Shown one piece after another: positions 17,428-25,116 of a DNA stretch of 64,000 bases. How positions within the stretch are numbered: position 1 is the first letter of the stretch; each line of letters opens with the position of its first letter. Source of the stretch: Streptomyces sp. NBC_01451. Its GTDB lineage: Bacteria > Actinomycetota > Actinomycetes > Streptomycetales > Streptomycetaceae. Under the pieces are notes generated by a model. The model was not told where the DNA came from. It did no database searches and saw nothing but the letters and a program-made list of their open reading frames with translations. The position numbers and the translations under genes are program-made. The DNA is taken from contig NZ_CP109479.1 of assembly GCF_036227485.1 (NCBI RefSeq), forward strand, positions 682,001 to 746,000. The letters run 5' to 3'.

Positions 17428-18132
17428 ATGCGTACGCCGCCTCGCGACCCGGGTCGAGGCATACCGCCCGGACGCGCCGGCACTCCTGCCGGGCCGCTCC
17501 CGCAGGACGGGGAGGCCCACGCGACGACCCTGCCACAGACCGTGCCGGAGTCCGTCACCCCGTACCGGACCCTGGCCGTCGAGGGCCACGAAGGCGTTCA
17601 CCGCGCCCGGCTCCTCTCCGAACCGGCCCTGCTCGGCCTCCCGTTGCGGCAACCATCGGGCGGACTGCGCCATCTCGATCCCGCCCGGCCCTACCCCGAC
17701 CTGCCAGCCCCACCGGGCCGGCTCGTCATCGACGGCGGCATCATCGGGGAACTCGCGTACGGGCCGTTGCGGCACGGACGGTCCCGGGTGACCTGGATCC
17801 AGGCGCTCGACCTCGCCGAGACGGTCGCGGAGCGCGAGGGCGCCATGCTCCATCTCACCCTGGGAGGGCGGGACGTCGGGCACGACAGCGGGTGCGGCGC
17901 CCGGTACGGCGCCGAGGGGTCGGAGACCGCTGCCGCCCTCGCCTACGCCCGGGTGTTCCGGACGCTCGCCCAGCCCGTTCCCGTGCTGGGCGTGAACGTC
18001 GCCTCCGCCCATGACCGCCGTGATCACCGACCGGACTCGACGCATCCACACCCCCGCGCCCCTTCAGTCCCAACTCCGGCAATCGAGGCAGCCGTTGCCG
18101 ATAGGTTGGCGAAGTCCGCGCGAGGCAAGTAA
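17428..18132 (+). CDS. Hypothetical protein
   Basis: The ATG at 17428 has a GGGAG just upstream and opens a 234-codon frame. Third-position G/C bias is strong from about 17500 to 18010 ('LVIDGGIIGELAYGPLRHG', 'REGAMLHLTLGGRDVGHDSG'), so that part is probably coding. After about 18010 the bias is lost in this frame and the residues become His/Pro/Arg-rich, which suggests a frameshift or a decayed 3' end. No domain is recognised. It ends 11 bases before the second DUF574 methyltransferase and contains that gene's ribosome binding site at its end. Confidence 0.5.
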   Translation: MRTPPRDPGRGIPPGRAGTPAGPLPQDGEAHATTLPQTVPESVTPYRTLAVEGHEGVHRARLLSEPALLGLPLRQPSGGLRHLDPARPYPDLPAPPGRLVIDGGIIGELAYGPLRHGRSRVTWIQALDLAETVAEREGAMLHLTLGGRDVGHDSGCGARYGAEGSETAAALAYARVFRTLAQPVPVLGVNVASAHDRRDHRPDSTHPHPRAPSVPTPAIEAAVADRLAKSARGK

Positions 18133-18143
18133 GGAGAGCTCCG

Positions 18144-18953
18144 ATGACAGACCGCCGACCCACCCCCGACCAGGAAGCACTGTCCAAGATCGACACCACG
18201 GTGCCGCACTCCGCCCGCATCTGGAACTACTGGATGGGCGGCAAGGACAACTACGAGGTCGACCGTGCCGCGGGCGACGAGTACCGCGAGATCGCCCCCA
18301 ACATCGAGACGATGGCCCGCGCCTCGCGCACCTATCTCATCCGCGCGGTCACCTTCGTGGCCCGCGAGCGCGGCGTCCGCCAGTTCCTCGACATCGGCAC
18401 CGGCCTGCCGACGTACGACAACACGCACCAGGTCGCCCAGAAGGTGGCCCCCGAGTCGCGCATCGTCTACGTCGACAACGACCCGCTCGTCCTGCGGCAC
18501 GCCCAGGCCCTGCTCACCAGCACCCCCGAGGGCACCACGGACTACGTGGACGCGGATCTGCGCGAACCCGAGAAGATCATCGAGACGGCGTCCCGGTTCC
18601 TGGACTTCGACAGGCCGGTGGCCCTGATGCTGATGGGCATCCTCGGTCACATCCAGGACTGGGAGGAGGCCAGGTCGATCACGCGCCGCCTCCAGGCGGC
18701 CCTGCCCCCGGGCAGCTACTTCGTGCACTACGACAGCACGGACACCGACGAGGAGCTCAAGCGAGCCCAGGACGGGTACGACGACACGGGCGCGATCCCG
18801 TACGTGCTGCGCAGCCCCGACAAGCTCTCCGCGCTCTACGAGGGCCTGGAACTGGTGGAGCCGGGCATCGTCTCCTGCCCCCTGTGGCGCCCTGAGCCAG
18901 GGACCTCACCGGAGCCGACGGACGTGTACGGAGGGGTCGCGTACAAGGCGTAG
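18144..18953 (+). CDS. SAM-dependent methyltransferase, DUF574 family (copy 2)
   Basis: The 269-residue DUF574 methyltransferase shares with copy 1 the opening 'ARIWNYWMGGKDNYEVDR', motif I 'FLDIGTGLPTYDNTHQVAQ' and the 'YVDNDPLV' strand. AAGGAG lies just upstream of the ATG. The likeness to copy 1 is family-level rather than that of a recent duplication: the middle and C-terminal parts differ freely. Substrate unknown. Confidence 0.92.
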   Translation: MTDRRPTPDQEALSKIDTTVPHSARIWNYWMGGKDNYEVDRAAGDEYREIAPNIETMARASRTYLIRAVTFVARERGVRQFLDIGTGLPTYDNTHQVAQKVAPESRIVYVDNDPLVLRHAQALLTSTPEGTTDYVDADLREPEKIIETASRFLDFDRPVALMLMGILGHIQDWEEARSITRRLQAALPPGSYFVHYDSTDTDEELKRAQDGYDDTGAIPYVLRSPDKLSALYEGLELVEPGIVSCPLWRPEPGTSPEPTDVYGGVAYKA

Positions 18954-18989
18954 CCGCTTCCCCTGTACCGGTCGGTCGTGTTTAATGTC

Positions 18990-19009
18990 ATCCTGTCGAT
19001 CGACAGGAT
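18990..19009. promoter_or_regulatory. 20-bp perfect palindrome (operator) upstream of the esterase
   Basis: ATCCTGTCGATCGACAGGAT is completely self-complementary. It lies 31 bases before the esterase ATG and just downstream of a TA-rich TTTAAT hexamer at 18981 that could be a -10 element. This is a typical place for a TetR-, MarR- or GntR-type operator that blocks transcription. Confidence 0.6.
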
Positions 19010-19040
19010 TCCTGGCAATAGCCCGACCGAACGGAACCGC

Positions 19041-19976
19041 ATGTCCCTCCTCGCCAGGCCTGCGGTGGCCTCCCGCATCGCCAAAACGCTCCAGCGTCTC
19101 GTCACGCTGGCGGAACGGCGGTCCAGCGGCCGTGGTTCCGCCGCCGCATACCACGCCCGGCTTCCCGAATTCCCGCGCGCCACAAGCGCGTTGACGGTCC
19201 CGACCTCGATCTCCCCGGCCCGGGTCGTGGTCTACCGGCCCGCGACGGAGGACCCGGCCCCGCCGGTCCACGTGAACTTCCACGGCGGCGGGTTCATCAT
19301 GCCGGTGACGGAGACGGACGACGCCTTCTGCCGTGCCGTGGCCGCCCTGGCGGGCGTGGTGGTCGTCAACGTCGACTACGTCGTCGCTCCGCAGCACCCG
19401 TTCCCCGCCCCGCCCCGCCAGTCCTACGAGGTCGTCCGCTGGATCGCCGCGAACGGCGCCGAGCACGGCTGGGACGGCACCCGGCTCACCGTGGGCGGGC
19501 AGAGCGCCGGCGGCGGTCTCGCGGCGGCCGTGGCCCGCCAGGCCCTGGAGGAGGGCGGCCCCGCGATCGCGCTCCAGGTCCTGCACTACGCGCCGCTCGA
19601 CCTCGCGACCGCCGCCAAGGACAAGCCCGCGGCGATCACCAAGCCGGTGCTGCGCCCGTGGATGGGCGAGGTGTTCGACAGCGCGTACGTGCCGGACCCG
19701 CGCGAGCGCACCGACCGGCTCGTCTCCCCCGCCCACCCGCAGGAGACCGCGGACCTCAAGGGCATCGCCCCGGCCCTGGTCGTCACTGCCGCCCACGACC
19801 GTCTCCGGGCGGAGAACGTGCGCTACGCCGAGCGGCTGCGCCAGGTGGGATCGCTGGTCGAGCACCATGACATGGCGGGGGTCGACCACGGCTACGACCT
19901 CGACGACGACGAGAAGGGCCGGGAGATCTACGCCCTCATCGCCCGGCACGTACGGCAGGCCACGGCGGACCGCTGA
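19041..19976 (+). CDS. Alpha/beta hydrolase, hormone-sensitive-lipase-type esterase
   Basis: This 311-residue esterase carries the HSL-family oxyanion-hole motif 'HGGGF' at 81-85 and the nucleophile elbow 'GGQSAGGG' with Ser at about 155. Asp near 253 ('AAHDRLRAE') and His near 283 ('VDHGYD') complete the triad. The elbow has Gln where the family usually has Asp before Ser. The ATG at 19041 is chosen; an in-frame ATG further upstream would place the palindromic operator inside the gene. It probably hydrolyses small acyl esters. Confidence 0.9.
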   Translation: MSLLARPAVASRIAKTLQRLVTLAERRSSGRGSAAAYHARLPEFPRATSALTVPTSISPARVVVYRPATEDPAPPVHVNFHGGGFIMPVTETDDAFCRAVAALAGVVVVNVDYVVAPQHPFPAPPRQSYEVVRWIAANGAEHGWDGTRLTVGGQSAGGGLAAAVARQALEEGGPAIALQVLHYAPLDLATAAKDKPAAITKPVLRPWMGEVFDSAYVPDPRERTDRLVSPAHPQETADLKGIAPALVVTAAHDRLRAENVRYAERLRQVGSLVEHHDMAGVDHGYDLDDDEKGREIYALIARHVRQATADR

Positions 19977-20021
19977 CACACCCGCACCTGTGCCGGTCGC
20001 CTGGTCCTGGGCCTGGGCCGT

Positions 20022-20942
20022 TCAGCGCAGGGTGAGAGGGGTCTCCGTCTCGGCCCGGGTCAGTTTTTCCGGGTTGCGGACGTAGTAGAGGCCGGTGACG
20101 CGCGCGTCCTCGACGCGCATCGCCATGATCCCGTCGAGTTCGCCGTCCAGGTGTACGGCGAGTGCCAGTTCGCCGTTGATCACGGTGGGGGCGAAGGTGA
20201 TCGGCCTCTTGTTCTTGCCCGCGGTGCCGATCAGGAAGCGGGCCACCTTCTCGGCGCCGGTGATCGGCCGCAGCGCCGCCTGCTTGATGCCGCCGCCGTC
20301 GTTCACCAGGACGACGTCCGGGGCGAGGACGTCGAGGAGGGTCTGCGGGTCCCCGGTCTCCAGGACGCGCTGGAACGATTCCAGGACGGCCCGGCCCACG
20401 TCCGGGGAGACCGTCTGGCGGGGGCGCCGGGCGTCGACATGCCGGCGGGCGCGGTGGGCGATCTGGCGGACCGCCGCGGGGCTCTTGTCGACGGCGGCGG
20501 CGATCTCGTCGTAGCCCGTGTCGAAGACCTCCCGCAGCACGAACACGGCGCGTTCGGTCGGCGAGAGGGTTTCGAGGACGAGCATCAGCGCCATCGACAC
20601 GCTCTCGGCGAGTTCGACGTCCTCGGCGACGTCCGGCGTGGTGAGGAGCGGCTCGGGCAGCCACTGGCCGACGTACGCCTCCTTGCGGCGGCTCATGGTG
20701 CGCAGCCGGTTGAGGGCCTGCCGGGTCGTGATCCGGACCAGGTAGGCGCGCTGGTCGTGGACCTGCTCCAGGTCGACCTTGACCCAGCGCAGCCAGGTCT
20801 CCTGGAGGACGTCCTCGGCGTCGGCCGCCGAGCCCAGCATCTCGTAGGCGACGGTGAAGAGCAGGTTGCGGTGGGCGACGAACGTCTCGGTCGCCGGGTC
20901 GGCGGCCGGAGGGGTTTCCGGGGTGGGAGTGCGCTCGCTCAT
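20022..20942 (-). CDS. sigJ: ECF41-family RNA polymerase sigma factor (SigJ type)
   Basis: This is a 306-residue extracytoplasmic-function sigma factor with a C-terminal SnoaL-like extension in place of a separate anti-sigma factor. Region 2 ('LLFTVAYEMLGSAADAEDVL') and region 4 ('LSPTERAVFVLREVFDTGYD') are clear. The two ECF41 hallmarks are both present: the linker motif 'WLPEPL' after region 2 and the C-terminal 'NPEKL' at about 290. In this group the extension controls sigma activity. The gene lies downstream of, and on the same strand as, a flavin oxidoreductase that carries an ECF41-like promoter. Confidence 0.93.
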   Translation of the reverse strand: MSERTPTPETPPAADPATETFVAHRNLLFTVAYEMLGSAADAEDVLQETWLRWVKVDLEQVHDQRAYLVRITTRQALNRLRTMSRRKEAYVGQWLPEPLLTTPDVAEDVELAESVSMALMLVLETLSPTERAVFVLREVFDTGYDEIAAAVDKSPAAVRQIAHRARRHVDARRPRQTVSPDVGRAVLESFQRVLETGDPQTLLDVLAPDVVLVNDGGGIKQAALRPITGAEKVARFLIGTAGKNKRPITFAPTVINGELALAVHLDGELDGIMAMRVEDARVTGLYYVRNPEKLTRAETETPLTLR

Positions 20943-21096
20943 GTCCGGGCCCCTGTCCGGCGCGGGCGGCGGCCCTGGTCCCCGACGGTTCTCAGGCGTG
21001 CTTCCACAACAGGGTCCTTTTCGTTTTCGTCGACGGTCGTTCGGTCAGCGGGGAGACACTGCCCGGCGCTCGGCCGTGGCACGCCGGGCGGTCTCT

Positions 21097-22296
21097 TCAG
21101 GCTGCCGGTTCGGTGGCGGCCCGCTCCTGTTCGGCAACGGCCCGAAGCAGCAGGCCGCGCTTGGCGTCCTTGCTCCACCAGGTGCGCGCACCGGGCTTGC
21201 GTGCCTCGTACGACAGCTGCCAGGGGATGCTCCTGCAGATGAGTTCCTTGGTCTTCGCGCCCGGCCGACCGCCGAGGTAGTACCGCTTCGCGGTGTCGTC
21301 CTTGCCCATGACCTGGAAGACACCGGCGCGACGCCCCAGGCTGATGCACGTTCCGACGAACCCCACGTCGATGGACGCGGGCCGCTCGCCCGCGATCCGG
21401 CTCAGCACCGTCTCGGCTGCCTGCGGGCCCAGTTGGACCGCGGCCTGGCAGCTCATCCGGAACGGCAGGTCCGACGGGGCCGCCGAGTCCCCGGCCGCGA
21501 CGATGCGCTCGTCGTCCACACTCGTCAGCGTCTCGTCGGTGAGCAGGCGGCCCAGGGCGTCGGTGCTCAGCCCGCTGCGCGCGGCCAGGTCCGGCACCCC
21601 GAATCCGGCGGTCCAGACCGTCACGGCGCTCGGCAGCTCGCGCCCGTCGGCGAGCCGTACGGTGTCGCGGGTCACCGCCGTCACCTTCGTGTCGGGGCCG
21701 TCGAGCACGCTCACCCCGAGGGCGGCGAGCCGCCTGGCGACCGAGCGGCGCCCCCGCGGATGCAGGGACGGGCCGAGCAGCCCGCCGCACAGCAGGGTCA
21801 CGGTGCGGCCCTGTTCCGCGAGCTCGGCGGCGGTCTCGATGCCGGTCGGCCCGGCGCCGACCACCGTGACCGGGGCTGCCGCGGGCGCGGCGTCGAGGGC
21901 CGGCCTCAGCCGCTGCGCCTCCTCCAGGGAGGCGATCGGGTAGGCGAACTTGGCGGCGCCGGGCACCCGCGGGTCGGCGCTGCCGCTGCCCACCGCGTAG
22001 ACCAGGTGGTCGTAGCCGACGGTGCCGCCGCTCGCCAGGGTCAGGGCGCGGCCGGCCGCGTCGATCCGTGTCACGGTGTCCACCACCAGCCGGACACCCC
22101 CGGCCAGGAGCTTGCCGTAGTCGCCGACCGCCTCGTGGGTGCCGCCGACGAACTGGTGCAGGCGGATCCGGTCGACGAAGGCCGGGCGCGGGTTGATCAG
22201 CGTGACGGTCACGTCGGCGCGCTGCGTCAGACGGTTGGCCGCCATGACGCCGGCGTAGCCGCCGCCGATCACGACCACATCGGTGTTGCCGGTCAT
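21097..22296 (-). CDS. NAD(P)/FAD-dependent oxidoreductase, NDH-2-like, partner of SigJ
   Basis: This 399-residue two-dinucleotide-binding flavoprotein has its FAD motif 'VVIGGGYAGVMAANRL' at the N-terminus, the NAD(P) motif 'VVGAGPTGIETAAELAE' in the middle and the FAD-contacting 'IVAAGDSAAP' later. It is closest in layout to type II NADH dehydrogenase-like proteins. ECF41 sigma factors are usually encoded next to an oxidoreductase, epimerase or carboxymuconolactone-decarboxylase-like target, and this gene fills that place. A matching promoter lies 50-76 bases upstream. The physiological acceptor is unknown. Confidence 0.9.
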   Translation of the reverse strand: MTGNTDVVVIGGGYAGVMAANRLTQRADVTVTLINPRPAFVDRIRLHQFVGGTHEAVGDYGKLLAGGVRLVVDTVTRIDAAGRALTLASGGTVGYDHLVYAVGSGSADPRVPGAAKFAYPIASLEEAQRLRPALDAAPAAAPVTVVGAGPTGIETAAELAEQGRTVTLLCGGLLGPSLHPRGRRSVARRLAALGVSVLDGPDTKVTAVTRDTVRLADGRELPSAVTVWTAGFGVPDLAARSGLSTDALGRLLTDETLTSVDDERIVAAGDSAAPSDLPFRMSCQAAVQLGPQAAETVLSRIAGERPASIDVGFVGTCISLGRRAGVFQVMGKDDTAKRYYLGGRPGAKTKELICRSIPWQLSYEARKPGARTWWSKDAKRGLLLRAVAEQERAATEPAA

Positions 22297-22345
22297 GGTG
22301 TCTCCTCCGGTTCGAAGGTGCCCCTTCTTGGGGGTTCGGTCTCAA

Positions 22346-22372
22346 GACACCGGCCGGGTGCTGGTTGTGACA
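22346..22372 (-). promoter_or_regulatory. ECF41-type promoter of the oxidoreductase
   Basis: Read on the minus strand, TGTCACA (22366-22372) is followed by exactly 16 bases and then TGTC (22346-22349). The described ECF41 promoter is TGTCACA with CGTC about 16 bases on, so only one base of the -10 element differs. It would drive the oxidoreductase, and perhaps sigJ by read-through. Confidence 0.65.
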
Positions 22373-22477
22373 GGTGAAGGCAGGCGAATTTTTTTCGCCC
22401 CCGCCCCGCCGCCCCTGCCCGTCCCGTCCTGTTCCTGGGGGCTGCGCACCCAGACCCCCGCTGTCGGCCCTGGACGG

Positions 22478-22620
22478 GCCTCGTCCTCGAACGCCGGACG
22501 GGCTGGGATGTCCGGGCCCGGGCTGAAGGAGCGGCGTGGGTGGGTGGGAGACATGGCTCAGGCTGGTGGGGCCTCGTCCTCGAACTCCCCCAGAGGGGGC
22601 CCCGGACGGGCTGAAGAGGC
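22478..22620. repeat. Dispersed intergenic repeat, two copies
   Basis: 'GGCCTCGTCCTCGAAC' occurs at 22478-22493 and again near 22570-22585, each followed by a GGACGGGCTG element; the second copy is split by a CCCCC-AGA-GGGGG hairpin. This motif is common between Streptomyces genes. It occupies the 354-bp gap between the oxidoreductase and the transporter, where no gene is seen. Confidence 0.5.
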
Positions 22621-22650
22621 GGCGGGCTGGACAGGAAGGTGCGCGACCGA

Positions 22651-23994
22651 TCAGCCGGCCGTGGTCAGTTCCTCGGCCGGCTCGGCCGATGTCGGGCGGC
22701 CGGGCCCGCGCAGACCCGTCAGCGCGACGAACACCGTGGCGAGCACGGCCGCGACCGCGAACGCCGTGAACCCCCAGCTCTCCGACCCGCTCGCCACCAG
22801 CTGACCGCCGAGCCACGGCCCGAACACCGCGCCGAAGCGGCCGATGCCGGACACCCAGCCCACCGCGGTCGCACGGTCGGCGTCGGTCGAACGTCCGGCC
22901 ACCGTCGCGTAGATCATGGCCTGCGCGCTGAAGAGGAACATGCCGGTGAGGAAGACCACGGTGTAGGTGAGCGGCAGCGCCATGTGGATGCCGAGCAGGT
23001 AGACGCCGACCGCGGTGCACGCGAACCAGACGGTGGCGACGCGGGCGGCGCCGTAGCGGTCGGAGCAGCGGCCGGCGACCAGCATGCCCACGATGCCGCC
23101 GAGGTTGATGACGATGAGGAAGGACAGGGACGAGCCGAGTTCGTAGCCGGCGCCGCGCATCATGGTCGGCAGCCAGTTGCTGACCCCGTAGACGAGCAGC
23201 AGGCCGCAGAAGGAGGCCAGCCAGAAGAGTGCGGTGGTGCGCCACAGGTTGCCGCGGAAGAGGGCGGCGACGGCACTCCAGCGGTCCCCGCTGACGGGGC
23301 GCTCCGTCGGGGCGGCGGGCAGTTCGACGTCGTAGCGGTCGGCTAGGGCCCGGGCCTCCTGGATGCGGCCCCTGGCCATGAGGAAGCGCATGGACTCGGG
23401 CAGGAACTTCGCGACCAGCGGGACTCCGACCAGCAGCGGGATCACGCAGACCCAGTAGGCGACGCGCCACCCGTCGGGGCCGCTCGTCCACAGGCCCAGG
23501 AAGCCCGCCATGATGCCGCCGGCCTGGTGCGCGGTCATCAGGGTGCCGACGACCAGGGCGCCGCGTCCGCGCGGGGCGTACTCGGAGACCATCGTGATCG
23601 TCGTGGGCAGCAGACCGCCGAGGCCGAGGCCGGCGATGAAGCGGCCGAGGCCGAACACGCCGAGGCTGGGGGCGAGCGCGCACAGGGCGGACGCCAGCGA
23701 GAACACGGCGGTGCAGGTGATGATCACCTTCTTGCGCCCGATCCAGTCGGTGACCGTACCCGCGGACAGGGCGCCGACGAGCATGCCGAAGGTGGCGTAG
23801 CTGCCGAGGTCGCCCGCCTGGTCGGGGACGAGTCCGAGGGCCTTGTGCTCCAGCATGTGGGGCAGTTCGGCGCCGTAGACGAACATGTCGAGGCCGTCGA
23901 AGAAGACGACCAGCCAGCACAGGCCGACGACGAGCACGGCCAGCCTGCCGCCGCGAGCGGACGGGGCGGGGGCGGGAGCGGGGGACGGAGACAT
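22651..23994 (-). CDS. MFS transporter, aromatic acid:H+ symporter (AAHS) family
   Basis: This 447-residue inner-membrane transporter has about 12 hydrophobic spans. The AAHS/MFS signatures are visible: 'FFDGLDMFVYGAELPHM' in the first span (Asp needed for proton coupling), 'GTVTDWIGRKKVI' in loop 2-3 and the mid-protein 'GRCSDRYGAARV' in loop 8-9. The family takes up benzoate-, hydroxybenzoate- and gallate-type acids. It stands next to the gal operon and has the same operator motif in its promoter, so gallate or a related acid is the likely cargo. Confidence 0.88.
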   Translation of the reverse strand: MSPSPAPAPAPSARGGRLAVLVVGLCWLVVFFDGLDMFVYGAELPHMLEHKALGLVPDQAGDLGSYATFGMLVGALSAGTVTDWIGRKKVIITCTAVFSLASALCALAPSLGVFGLGRFIAGLGLGGLLPTTITMVSEYAPRGRGALVVGTLMTAHQAGGIMAGFLGLWTSGPDGWRVAYWVCVIPLLVGVPLVAKFLPESMRFLMARGRIQEARALADRYDVELPAAPTERPVSGDRWSAVAALFRGNLWRTTALFWLASFCGLLLVYGVSNWLPTMMRGAGYELGSSLSFLIVINLGGIVGMLVAGRCSDRYGAARVATVWFACTAVGVYLLGIHMALPLTYTVVFLTGMFLFSAQAMIYATVAGRSTDADRATAVGWVSGIGRFGAVFGPWLGGQLVASGSESWGFTAFAVAAVLATVFVALTGLRGPGRPTSAEPAEELTTAG

Positions 23995-24071
23995 CGTTGT
24001 TTCCTATCGTCCGGCAGGGGGGTCCCTGGGGAGGGGAGGTGCGGTCGACCGTAGGGAGCCGCCCGAACAAG

Positions 24072-24093
24072 TGTCAACGTTTTTGTCAACAAT
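24072..24093 (-). promoter_or_regulatory. Operator/promoter of the transporter (GntR-type site)
   Basis: TTGTCAACAAT (24083-24093) is identical over 11 bp to the site in front of the gntR-gal operon, and a second TGTCAAC lies at 24072-24078. On the minus strand both contain TTGACA, a good -35, with CTACGG 17 bases after the second one. Binding there would block transcription of the transporter. Confidence 0.6.
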
Positions 24094-24165
24094 CTCATGT
24101 GCGGCGTGGCCCGTGCCGTCGCCGGTCACGGACCACGCCGCGGACGGGCGCGTCGGTCGAGCCCG

Positions 24166-25116
24166 TCAGCCGAGCGGAGGTGTGCCGTGCGTGTGGAAGG
24201 ACTCGATGGTCTTCAGACCCCAGGCCTGTCCCTTGGCGCGCTCGGCCTGGGTCCAGGTGATCAGCGGCCAGTCGGGGGCGAGCACCAGCCGGGTGAGCGG
24301 GTTGCACAGTTCGACGCGGTTGCCGCCCGGCTCGTAGACGTACAAGAAGAACGTCTGCTGGATGGCGTGCTTGTGCGGGCCGGTCTCGATGTGCACGCCG
24401 TTGTCCAGGCACAGATCGGCGGCGCGCAGGATGTCCTCGCGGGTGTCCGTGGCGAACGCGATGTGGTGGAGGCGGCCGTTGGAGCCGGACCAGTCCTCCG
24501 TGTAGACGATGTCGTACGACTTGTTGGTGAACGTCAGCCACTGGGCGGCCAGGCGTCCTTCGTCGAGGACGATCTGCTCGGTGGGGCGGGCGCCGAGGAC
24601 GTGCTGGACGAACCCGGCGTTCGGTTCGACCGCCGCGGCGAGGAAGTTGACGTGGTCGAGGCGGCGTACGCCGACGCCCGTGGCGGGTTTGGCCTGGGGC
24701 TGGTTCTTGAGGCCGGGCCGGAGTTCGGGCGGCGCCTCGTACCACTCGCTCTCCCAGTACAGGGCGATCTCGTGGCCGTCGGGGTCGGTGGTGACGTAGA
24801 GCGGGCCGAGGCCGGGTTCGTCCTCGGCCCAGCGGCCGGGGCGGCCCGCGCCCTCGGCCTCCTTGACCCTGCGCCGCAGGGCCTCCTCACTGGAGGCGCG
24901 CAGGGCTGTACGGCGGATGCCCGAGGTCGAGTGGGCGGTGAGGGTGAGGCTGTGGTGCTCGTAGTCGTCCCAGGTCCTCAGGTACACCGAGTCGCCGGAG
25001 CGGCCGTTCTCGGTCAGGCCGAGGATCGTGGTGAAGAACCGGACGCTGGCGTCCAGGTCGGGGGTGAGGAGTTCGACATGGCCCAGGTGGGCGATGTCGC
25101 CGAGCGGCGGGGTCAT
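24166..25116 (-). CDS. VOC-family extradiol ring-cleavage dioxygenase
   Basis: This 316-residue protein has two tandem vicinal-oxygen-chelate domains, as in catechol 2,3-dioxygenase. The iron ligands are predicted as His155 ('RLDHVNF'), His217 or 218 ('RLHHIAF') and Glu269 ('NRVEL'); the His-62-His-52-Glu spacing matches the type I enzymes. The ATG overlaps the galD stop (TGATG) and uses an AGGAG inside galD, so it is the last gene of the operon. From context it should cleave gallate, protocatechuate or a related dihydroxybenzoate; the reported gallate and protocatechuate 4,5-dioxygenases belong to the unrelated LigAB family, which is absent here. Confidence 0.87.
   Translation of the reverse strand: MTPPLGDIAHLGHVELLTPDLDASVRFFTTILGLTENGRSGDSVYLRTWDDYEHHSLTLTAHSTSGIRRTALRASSEEALRRRVKEAEGAGRPGRWAEDEPGLGPLYVTTDPDGHEIALYWESEWYEAPPELRPGLKNQPQAKPATGVGVRRLDHVNFLAAAVEPNAGFVQHVLGARPTEQIVLDEGRLAAQWLTFTNKSYDIVYTEDWSGSNGRLHHIAFATDTREDILRAADLCLDNGVHIETGPHKHAIQQTFFLYVYEPGGNRVELCNPLTRLVLAPDWPLITWTQAERAKGQAWGLKTIESFHTHGTPPLG

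Noticed and set aside
16168..18051. 627-codon minus-strand frame
   Set aside because: It is antisense to the XRE/DUF397 pair and has no recognisable motif.
18011..18895. 294-codon plus-strand frame over the second DUF574 gene
   Set aside because: Most of it is a shadow of the methyltransferase; only its first 15 or so codons have coding-like bias and may be the shifted end of the preceding gene.
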